Assembly: GCA_045603285.1 (NCBI GenBank)
Contig: JAZULW010000098.1
Span: 1-7,574 of the forward strand
DNA from: RGIG3009 sp045603285
GTDB taxonomy: Bacteria > Bacillota > Clostridia > Oscillospirales > Acutalibacteraceae
Reading direction: 5' to 3'
Length of the DNA: 7,574 nucleotides
The translations under genes were made by a program, and so were the position numbers. Below, piece after piece: positions 1 to 4,635 of this stretch (its first letter is position 1; each line of letters begins with the position of its first letter). The notes beneath the pieces were generated by a model, which was not told the origin of the DNA, did not search any database, and saw only the letters and a program-made list of their open reading frames with translations.

Positions 1-408
1 GTGCGGTAGGCCAAACCCCGTCATTTGTGACGCAAACACCGTCAACATCACCGCACGCGCCGCCATAGCGGGGTTGAACAGGTTTTGGCCGATACCGCCA
101 AACCCATCCCGCACAACGCACACGGCAAAAAAGCACCCGCCTGTCAACAACCAAAGCGGCACTTGCGACGGGCACGAAAGGCACAAAAGCAACCCTGTTA
201 CCAACGCGGCGATGTCAACACCGTGCAATTTGCCTGTTAATTTTCCTGCCGCGAGAGAGGCGGCAAGCGCCACCGTTAAACGAAGAAGAGCATCCAGTTT
301 AAAAAACCATACTGCGGCGACGGCGGTGGGCACAAGTGCAATGCACACGTCGGTCATAATATCGGCCGAGGTACGGCGGGTTCGGATGTGCGGTGCGGTC
401 ACTCTCAT
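1..408 (-). CDS. rnfD: RnfD, ion-translocating electron transport complex subunit D (5' part only)
   Basis: This is a membrane subunit of the Rnf complex, which moves electrons between reduced ferredoxin and NAD while pumping Na+ or H+. Only the first 136 residues are present; the rest lies beyond the left edge. The N-terminus has the family's SPHIR-like opening (APHIR, 5-9). Hydrophobic segments follow at about 17-36, 41-57, 64-79 and 84-99, then the conserved GGIGQNLFNPAMAARA stretch (104-119) that typifies the NqrB/RnfD family. The threonine that carries covalent FMN in this family would lie outside the window. The start is the ATG at 408-406, which overlaps the rnfC stop as ATGA; the AAAGGAG near the rnfC end serves as its Shine-Dalgarno sequence. 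This suggests translational coupling and a shared operon. The family call is secure; the coupling ion cannot be told from this part. Confidence 0.92.
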   Translation of the reverse strand, partial: MRVTAPHIRTRRTSADIMTDVCIALVPTAVAAVWFFKLDALLRLTVALAASLAAGKLTGKLHGVDIAALVTGLLLCLSCPSQVPLWLLTGGCFFAVCVVRDGFGGIGQNLFNPAMAARAVMLTVFASQMTGFGLPH

Positions 409-1676
409 ACCCCTTGCTCCTTTATTTTTCGTTTCACGGCCGTTACGCGGGCGGCCAAATTGCGCTTGGCGGGGCATACGAACGAACAACACCCGCAAGA
501 GATACAGGTCTGCGCGCGCAACGCACGGCAACGTTCGTCTTCACCCAAAAAGGATGCTTGTTCAATAAGAAACGGCATCAACGATGAGGGGCAGGCCCGT
601 GCGCACGCACCGCAACGAATGCACGGTGTTTCGGGGAAATTACGTGAAGGCAAAACGGTCACTCCTGTGCAAGTTTTGAGAATGCCGACATCCAAAGAAC
701 TCAATCGCCGTCCCGTCATCGGGCCCCCCGCGATGTAACGCACACGTGCATGAGGGTGATGCAGTTCGGTGATGGCGCACACGTCGGCAACCGGAGTGCC
801 GATGGGTACCAGTGCGTTGTATGGCTCTTTCACACACCCCGACACCGTGACAATGCGATGGGTAAGTGGCAAACCGCGCCCCGCATCTCCCATAGCGGCG
901 GCGGTGGATAGGTTGGATACGACCACGCCGGCCTGTGTCGGCAATACGCCATCGGGCAATCGTTTGCCGAGTACGGCTTCGGTCAATTGCCGTTCGCTCC
1001 CTTGAGGATAACGCTTGGGCAGTACGACAACGGAGAATCCGCTTTGCCTCAACACGGCAGCGGTATCCGCCGATTCGGTGCAGAGGCGAAGGTGTGTATC
1101 CGCAACGTGTGCCGCTCTTGCCAACCATTTCACGCCCTCGGCAATCAGCGGCAAAAAGTGATGGGCGGCCCCCTCGTCGGCCGCGAGATACGGTTCACAT
1201 TCGCACGCGTTGATCAGCAACCATTCGGCGGTAAGATCACGGTATTTGCGGTGGGTGGGATACCCGCCGCCGCCCATTCCCACCAGTCCGGCATCGTACA
1301 TACGGCGCACGATATCGTGGGGTGCCGCATTTTCAGGCAACGGTGGTAACAAGGCGGCGGTGTATTCGCCGTCGTTGTCAATCACAATAGTGGGAGCACG
1401 GCCGCCCTCGGCCGACGGATGCAGAAGATCTATCGACCGCACGACACCCGAGATCCCGCTGTGTATGGGTGGTATAAATTCGGCAGGGTCTTTTGCTAAA
1501 GGATCGCCGATGCGAACGTGTTCTCCTACTGTGATGCACGGGTTCATCAGCGTTCCTTTTGTACGAAGGGGCACAAACACGGCGGTGGGTGACAAACGGA
1601 GCAATTCCCGCTTTGCCGCCACCCGTTTTTCACTGTATCCTTCCGTCAGCACTACACCACCGCGGAATTTCTTCAT
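405..1676 (-). CDS. rnfC: RnfC, NADH-binding iron-sulfur subunit of the Rnf complex
   Basis: RnfC is the peripheral cytoplasmic subunit where NAD(H) and flavin bind, passing electrons through two [4Fe-4S] clusters. The 423 residues match the family's usual length. Visible landmarks, in order: an N-terminal FRGG and biotinyl-like domain with PIHSGISG (70-77), the nucleotide/flavin-site loop GMGGGGYPTHRK (133-144, canonical GLGGAGFPTHVK), NACECEPYLAADE (156-168), PQGSERQL (224-231), GGPMTG (317-322), then two ferredoxin motifs. These are C352/C355/C358/C362 and C391/C394/C397/C401, each ending in CP. The ATG at 1676 is preceded by GAGGTGAT at 1682-1689. The gene leads into rnfD with a 4-bp overlap, as in clostridial rnfCDGEAB operons. 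The extreme N-terminus is unusual: the common GG-x-HP motif reads GGVV here. Confidence 0.96.
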   Translation of the reverse strand: MKKFRGGVVLTEGYSEKRVAAKRELLRLSPTAVFVPLRTKGTLMNPCITVGEHVRIGDPLAKDPAEFIPPIHSGISGVVRSIDLLHPSAEGGRAPTIVIDNDGEYTAALLPPLPENAAPHDIVRRMYDAGLVGMGGGGYPTHRKYRDLTAEWLLINACECEPYLAADEGAAHHFLPLIAEGVKWLARAAHVADTHLRLCTESADTAAVLRQSGFSVVVLPKRYPQGSERQLTEAVLGKRLPDGVLPTQAGVVVSNLSTAAAMGDAGRGLPLTHRIVTVSGCVKEPYNALVPIGTPVADVCAITELHHPHARVRYIAGGPMTGRRLSSLDVGILKTCTGVTVLPSRNFPETPCIRCGACARACPSSLMPFLIEQASFLGEDERCRALRAQTCISCGCCSFVCPAKRNLAARVTAVKRKIKEQGV

Positions 1677-1721
1677 CGTGCATCACCTCGTGTGATGAAT
1701 AGTTTGGTAAAAAAAAGGCAA

Positions 1722-1752
1722 AATATACCCAAACATAAAAAGAAGGTGGCAA
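1722..1752 (-). promoter_or_regulatory. Possible rnf operon promoter
   Basis: Read on the minus strand, TTGCCA (1752-1747) is followed after 19 bases by TATATT (1727-1722), about 45 bases ahead of the rnfC start. The spacing is longer than the usual 17, and the -35 box falls in the 3' arm of the adjacent stem-loop, so this is a weak call. Some promoter or read-through is needed here because a terminator separates rnfC from rpsT. Confidence 0.28.
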
Positions 1753-1776
1753 CGCTTGGCACTGCCACCTTCTTTT
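1737..1776. terminator. Bidirectional terminator-like stem-loop between rpsT and rnfC
   Basis: An 11-bp perfect stem, AGAAGGTGGCA (1741-1751) with TGCCACCTTCT (1763-1773), closes an 11-base loop. It is flanked by A-runs on the left and T-runs on the right, so both strands give a stem followed by four or five T residues. On the minus strand it lies about 60 bases downstream of the rpsT stop and 65 bases upstream of rnfC. It could be a second rpsT terminator or an attenuator in the rnf leader. Confidence 0.7.
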
Positions 1777-1782
1777 CGTATC

Positions 1783-1816
1783 AAACAACAAAAGCACTGC
1801 CGTTTGGCAGTGCTTT
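1783..1816 (-). terminator. rpsT rho-independent terminator
   Basis: An 11-bp perfect stem joins 1791-1801 (AAAGCACTGCC) to 1806-1816 with a 4-base loop. On the minus strand it begins 18 bases after the rpsT stop codon and is followed by the T-rich tail TTTTGTTGTTTG. The position and tail fit an intrinsic terminator for the monocistronic rpsT transcript. Confidence 0.85.
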
Positions 1817-1833
1817 ATCCTTTGCTCAAAATT

Positions 1834-2088
1834 TTATGCGTTAGCCTTTTTGACGAGGGCGGACTTTTTCCTGGCAGCGGTATTCTTGTGCAGGAGACCC
1901 TTGGCAACGGCCTGATCAATCTTTTTGACGGCGGTTTTCACAAGCAATTCCTTGTCTTCCGCACCGGCCTCGATGGCGGCGTTCGCCTTTTTGATCTGGG
2001 TTTTCAGAGCAGAGCGAGTGGCTTTGTTGTACGCAGTTTTGGTGGCGATCACCTTTACGCGTTTCTTCGCGGATTTAATATTGGGCAT
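1834..2088 (-). CDS. rpsT: 30S ribosomal protein S20
   Basis: S20 binds 16S rRNA early in assembly of the small ribosomal subunit. The 84-residue product opens with MPNIKSAKKRVKV, the standard S20 start, and is rich in Lys, Ala and Arg with the helical-bundle pattern of the family; a typical RKK segment (75-77 of the 84-residue product) precedes the C-terminal KKANA. Length is normal for bacterial S20. The ATG at 2088 is chosen over an in-frame GTG two codons upstream because S20 proteins begin MPNIKSA and because GGAGG at 2096-2100 sits 7 bases from this ATG. It is transcribed alone, divergently from gpr, a neighbourhood also known in Bacillus subtilis. Confidence 0.98.
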   Translation of the reverse strand: MPNIKSAKKRVKVIATKTAYNKATRSALKTQIKKANAAIEAGAEDKELLVKTAVKKIDQAVAKGLLHKNTAARKKSALVKKANA

Positions 2089-2131
2089 GGTCACACCTCC
2101 TCAAAAAAGAATACTTCTAAATCACGCACGC

Positions 2132-2158
2132 ATTATAATACCACGAAAGTTTTGTAAA
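2132..2158 (-). promoter_or_regulatory. Vegetative-type promoter for rpsT
   Basis: On the minus strand a perfect TATAAT -10 box (2137-2132) follows TTTACA (2158-2153) after 15 bases, somewhat short of the optimal spacing. It would give a leader of about 35 bases before the rpsT start. The -10 box is convincing; the exact -35 is less so. Confidence 0.6.
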
Positions 2159-2174
2159 ATCAATACTTTTTTTC

Positions 2175-2204
2175 AGAATATTCAGAAAATTTCTTTTTAT
2201 ACTA
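2175..2204 (+). promoter_or_regulatory. Forespore sigma G/F-type promoter for gpr
   Basis: AGAATA (2175-2180), 17 bases, then TATACTA (2198-2204), about 27 bases ahead of the gpr start. The Bacillus sigma G consensus is TGAATA, 17-18 bases, CATACTA, so only one base differs in each box with correct spacing. gpr is a known forespore gene under sigma F and sigma G in Bacillus, so context and sequence agree. The split between F and G cannot be made from this site. Confidence 0.7.
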
Positions 2205-2230
2205 CATATAGTACCGTAAGGAGGGAATGT

Positions 2231-3097
2231 ATGCAACATCGAACGGATCTTGCGTTGGAAGCGGCGCTTGGATATACCGACACGTTGCCCGATGATGCTC
2301 ACCGTGAAGAAAGGCGTGTAGGCGAAGTGACGATAGACCGCTTGGCATTGGGACAGCGCTCGGCAGAAGCCTTGTCCCGAAAAGTGGGACATTACGTCAC
2401 GGTGTCGTTTCCGCCGCTTACCGATAACGAACGCCATTTGGAGGAAACAGCCGGTGTGATCGGAGAAGAGATGCGTGCTTTGTTGCCGCGGCAGGGCACC
2501 GTACTGGTGGTCGGGCTTGGCAACGAGAGCATCACACCCGATGCTCTTGGTCCGCGCGCGGCGGATATGGTGTTGGCCACCCGTCACATTCGGGGGGAGT
2601 TTGCGCGCAGTGCAGGACTGGACGATCTGCGTCCCGTGGCGGTGGTGAGAACGGGGGTGCTCGGCGACACGGGTGTAGAGAGCAGTGAAACGGTGGCGGC
2701 GCTTTGCGCGCAAATTCGCCCCGTGGCGGTGATCGCGGTGGATGCCCTTGCTTGCCGTTCGTTGTCGCGTCTTGGTTGCACCGTACAGGTATGCGACAGC
2801 GGCATCGCTCCCGGTTCCGGCATCGGCAACGATCGATTACCGCTCGAAAAAGAAACGCTGGGAGTTCCCGTTATCGGCATTGGCGTTCCCACGGTGGTGG
2901 ATGCGGTGACCGTAGCGCGGGAGTTAACGGGGACCGACGGCGGCGAAACCGTCACCCCGAACGGCCGTGCCATGATGGTGACCCCGCGCGAAATTGATTT
3001 GATGATATCCCGTGCAGCACGGTTGGTGGCAATGAGCATCAACGCGGCGTTGCAACCCGACTATTCTCCCGCTGACCTTGTTGCCGCGGCGGTATAA
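2231..3097 (+). CDS. gpr: GPR, germination (spore) protease
   Basis: GPR is the aspartic-type protease (MEROPS A25) that degrades small acid-soluble spore proteins when spores germinate. It is made in the forespore as a zymogen. The 288-residue product carries RTDLALEA (4-11), GLGNESITPDALGP (95-108), TGVLGDTGVESSE (141-153), VIAVDALACR (167-176), DSGIAPGSGIGN (189-200), ETLGVPVIGIGVPTVVDAV (208-226) and MVTPREID (249-256). D104 and D171 align with the catalytic pair Asp127/Asp193 described for Bacillus megaterium GPR. Compared with B. subtilis GPR (about 370 residues), the pro-segment before RTDLA is only a few residues and the region between TVVDAV and MVTP is much shorter. The ATG at 2231 has AAGGAGGG at 2218-2225; an out-of-frame ATG lies at 2227. 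spoIIP follows after a 195-bp gap filled mostly by a palindromic element. Confidence 0.97.
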   Translation: MQHRTDLALEAALGYTDTLPDDAHREERRVGEVTIDRLALGQRSAEALSRKVGHYVTVSFPPLTDNERHLEETAGVIGEEMRALLPRQGTVLVVGLGNESITPDALGPRAADMVLATRHIRGEFARSAGLDDLRPVAVVRTGVLGDTGVESSETVAALCAQIRPVAVIAVDALACRSLSRLGCTVQVCDSGIAPGSGIGNDRLPLEKETLGVPVIGIGVPTVVDAVTVARELTGTDGGETVTPNGRAMMVTPREIDLMISRAARLVAMSINAALQPDYSPADLVAAAV

Positions 3098-3118
3098 TTG
3101 CGCTTTGGCGCGAATACA

Positions 3119-3280
3119 CTATAGTCGAAGGGAACTGAAGCTCCCACCGCCCGTAGGGCGATTTTTCGGCATAAGCCTTGCCTCGTCGTTTGAAATACGC
3201 TCATTCCGAGCGAGTGTAACGACGATACAAGAAAAAATTCTATTTTTGACCGATGGGAGTTCGGTTCCCTTCGGCTATAG
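3119..3280. repeat. MITE-like palindromic element between gpr and spoIIP
   Basis: The 195-bp gap between gpr and spoIIP is almost filled by a 162-bp element with long imperfect terminal inverted repeats. The left arm is 3119-3146 and the right arm 3254-3280; both begin CTATAG at the outer end and share CGAAGGGAAC and CTCCCA, with two mismatches and one inserted base over 28 positions. Weaker pairing (CCG/CGA) extends inward a few bases. Inside are a short hairpin CGCCC-GTA-GGGCG followed by ATTTTT (3148-3166), and a second hairpin of TCGTCGTT (3183-3190) with AACGACGA (3218-3225) enclosing CGCTC/GAGCG (3198-3202/3208-3212). No credible gene is present. No clear target duplication is seen. The right end stops one base before the spoIIP Shine-Dalgarno sequence. 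A miniature transposable element is the best guess; an mRNA structural element is the alternative. Confidence 0.7.
3148..3166 (+). terminator. Possible weak terminator after gpr, inside the palindromic element
   Basis: A 5-bp G+C stem, CGCCC with GGGCG, around a GTA loop is followed by ATTTTT, 50 bases after the gpr stop. The stem is short, and it would compete with folding of the surrounding inverted repeat. It could partly uncouple spoIIP from gpr transcription. Confidence 0.35.
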
Positions 3281-3292
3281 CGGTGAAGAAAA

Positions 3293-4354
3293 ATGATACA
3301 CACAGTACTCAAAAAACTGGTTTCGTCGGTGATAGGTGGTGCGGTTGTGATGGCTTCGGTGTCGGCCGTACCCGCTGCCGAATGGGTGTCGCTCGGGCAA
3401 AAAGCGGCGGTAGTGGCGGCAGGGCTTTCCAAACCGCAAGAAAGCGTGGAACTGTTGCAACCAAAGCCGGAGCCGGAAACGGAAGAAACGGTTCTTCCCA
3501 CCCTTGGCATGCCCGTGTTGCAGTCCCCCCAAACCGTTCCTGTTCCCGAGGCGAACGGGATCGTTGTGCAAGGCGGCGGCGCGGTGCTTACCCAACAGTT
3601 GAGCAGCGGTTCATCGTTTGTACGCGGTGTGGCCCTCAAAAACAATTACGGGTTTGCCGCCGATGTGGAAGAACTGCTGAAACACAAACCTGACCTCAGG
3701 TTTGATGCCAAGGAAACGGCACCGCAAGTGCTCATTGTGCACACCCATACCACCGAATGTTATCTCACGCACGACGACGGGGTGTATTCACCGAACGATG
3801 CCACACGCACCGAAAATCCGGCCGAAAATATGGTGGCGGTGGGGGAAGCATTGGTGGCAGAACTGAAAATGGCGGGCATCGGGGTTATACACGATACTGC
3901 CATTCACGATCAACCGTACAACGGCGCGTACGGGCATTCCAAGGCATCCATTGAACAATATTTGAAACAATATCCCACCATTCGCGTGGTGCTGGACTTG
4001 CACCGCGACGCGATCTATCCCGATGATAACACGCGCATCAAACCTACCGCCGTTATAAACGGCAAAAAGGCGGCGCAAGTGATGATCATCGCGGGGATGC
4101 TCAACAGCAAAACGGCGCCCAATCCGCATACCAAAGAAAATTTGTCGTTTGCGGTGCGGTTGCAACAGCAGTTACATACCAACTACGAAGGCCTGATGCG
4201 GCCGCTTTGTCTGGCCAATGCACGGTATAACCAACAACTTACCAACGGTTCCTTGCTGTTGGAAATGGGAAGCGATGCCAACACGCTGGAAGAAGCGGTG
4301 TATGCCGCACAGTTGGTGGGAAAAGGGTTGGTACAAGTATTGCTGACGTTGTGA
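3293..4354 (+). CDS. spoIIP: SpoIIP, sporulation peptidoglycan amidase/endopeptidase
   Basis: SpoIIP is a zinc-dependent cell-wall hydrolase that works with SpoIID and SpoIIM to thin septal peptidoglycan and drive engulfment of the forespore. The 353-residue product has a basic start and hydrophobic stretch (about 6-28, ending AVPAAE) that is either a signal peptide or a membrane anchor, then a Pro/Glu-rich linker (about 47-90). The catalytic domain runs from about 110. It contains VLIVHTHTTECY (146-157), VVLDLHRDA (232-240), NLSFAVRLQQ (283-292), ARYNQQLTNGSLLLEMGS (310-327) and NTLEEA (330-335). H150, E155, H237 and E324 are the likely metal or catalytic residues by position in these blocks. 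The ATG at 3293 has GGTGA at 3282-3286. It follows gpr as in Bacillus, but the palindromic element takes the place of its leader. I see no good promoter of its own outside that element. Confidence 0.96.
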   Translation: MIHTVLKKLVSSVIGGAVVMASVSAVPAAEWVSLGQKAAVVAAGLSKPQESVELLQPKPEPETEETVLPTLGMPVLQSPQTVPVPEANGIVVQGGGAVLTQQLSSGSSFVRGVALKNNYGFAADVEELLKHKPDLRFDAKETAPQVLIVHTHTTECYLTHDDGVYSPNDATRTENPAENMVAVGEALVAELKMAGIGVIHDTAIHDQPYNGAYGHSKASIEQYLKQYPTIRVVLDLHRDAIYPDDNTRIKPTAVINGKKAAQVMIIAGMLNSKTAPNPHTKENLSFAVRLQQQLHTNYEGLMRPLCLANARYNQQLTNGSLLLEMGSDANTLEEAVYAAQLVGKGLVQVLLTL

Positions 4355-4362
4355 GGTGCCGT

Positions 4363-4635
4363 ATGAAACAAGACAAGAACCAACAAAAGCGCACACGCCG
4401 TGCTTGCGTGTGCGCTTTTCTGTCAACGTTGGGGATCGCGGCGTTTGCCGCAGGGGTGTATACGGTAGATTGCGTGAGTGGACAAACGCTCCACGGCATC
4501 GGCTACCGCCCGTTTGAAACCGTTACGGTTTCGGCGCAGTGGTTGCCGCCCCGTTTGCAAGTGCTGTGGACGTTGCTTTCGGGTGAGTTTTATTTGGAAA
4601 GCAGCACTTTCGCTTTGGGCAACCATCGTTTCTGA
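4363..4635 (+). CDS. Small single-pass membrane protein, unknown function
   Basis: A 90-residue product that I do not recognise as a named family. It has a Lys/Arg-rich N-terminus (MKQDKNQQKRTRR), one hydrophobic segment at about 14-35, and a short tail with an amphipathic or hydrophobic patch near QWLPPRLQVLWTLL (57-70). Codon choice matches the neighbours. The ATG at 4363 lies 8 bases after the spoIIP stop, with GAGGTG at 4353-4358; an in-frame GTG at 4351 overlaps the stop but lacks a ribosome site. In Bacillus subtilis the gene after spoIIP is yqxA, also a small membrane protein, so position and topology agree, but I cannot show homology. Two facts argue for caution: a strong terminator-like hairpin covers codons 8-19, and the last 46 bases overlap the oppositely oriented yfhO-like gene. 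Confidence 0.62.
   Translation: MKQDKNQQKRTRRACVCAFLSTLGIAAFAAGVYTVDCVSGQTLHGIGYRPFETVTVSAQWLPPRLQVLWTLLSGEFYLESSTFALGNHRF
4385..4419. terminator. Perfect 14-bp terminator-like hairpin downstream of spoIIP
   Basis: AAAAGCGCACACGC (4385-4398) pairs perfectly with 4406-4419 around a 7-base loop. The 3' arm ends in TTTT on the plus strand, 30 bases after the spoIIP stop. On the minus strand it is likewise followed by TTTTGTTG, so it may also catch transcripts of the convergent yfhO-like gene that ends 170 bases away. It lies inside the start of the small membrane-protein gene, where it would act as an attenuator or indicate that the small gene is poorly expressed. Confidence 0.7.

Noticed and set aside
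74..568. Plus-strand frame of 164 codons at the left edge
   Set aside because: It is antisense to rnfD and the end of rnfC, both of which are clear family members.
2089..2094. Upstream in-frame GTG as the rpsT start
   Set aside because: It would overlap the ribosome-site spacing and add two residues before the conserved MPNIKSA start.
2117..2713. Minus-strand frame of 198 codons antisense to gpr
   Set aside because: It is rich in Arg, His and Cys, and would cross both the rpsT and gpr promoters; no motif is seen.
3098..3125. TTGCGC, 16 bases, TATAGT just after the gpr stop
   Set aside because: It resembles a promoter, but the -10 lies in the end of the palindromic element and the match is modest; not strong enough to list.
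3246..3281. TTGACC and TATAGC as a spoIIP promoter
   Set aside because: The spacing is 24 bases, too long for a sigma A promoter, and both boxes belong to the inverted-repeat element.
3061..3645. Minus-strand frame of 194 codons across the palindromic element
   Set aside because: It is antisense to spoIIP and gpr, reads through the inverted repeats, and has low-complexity Ser/Thr content; it is not a credible protein.
4516..4532. Near-perfect palindrome GAAACCG-TTA-CGGTTTC
   Set aside because: It is a short stem inside the small gene with no T-run on either strand, so there is no support for a terminator or operator role.
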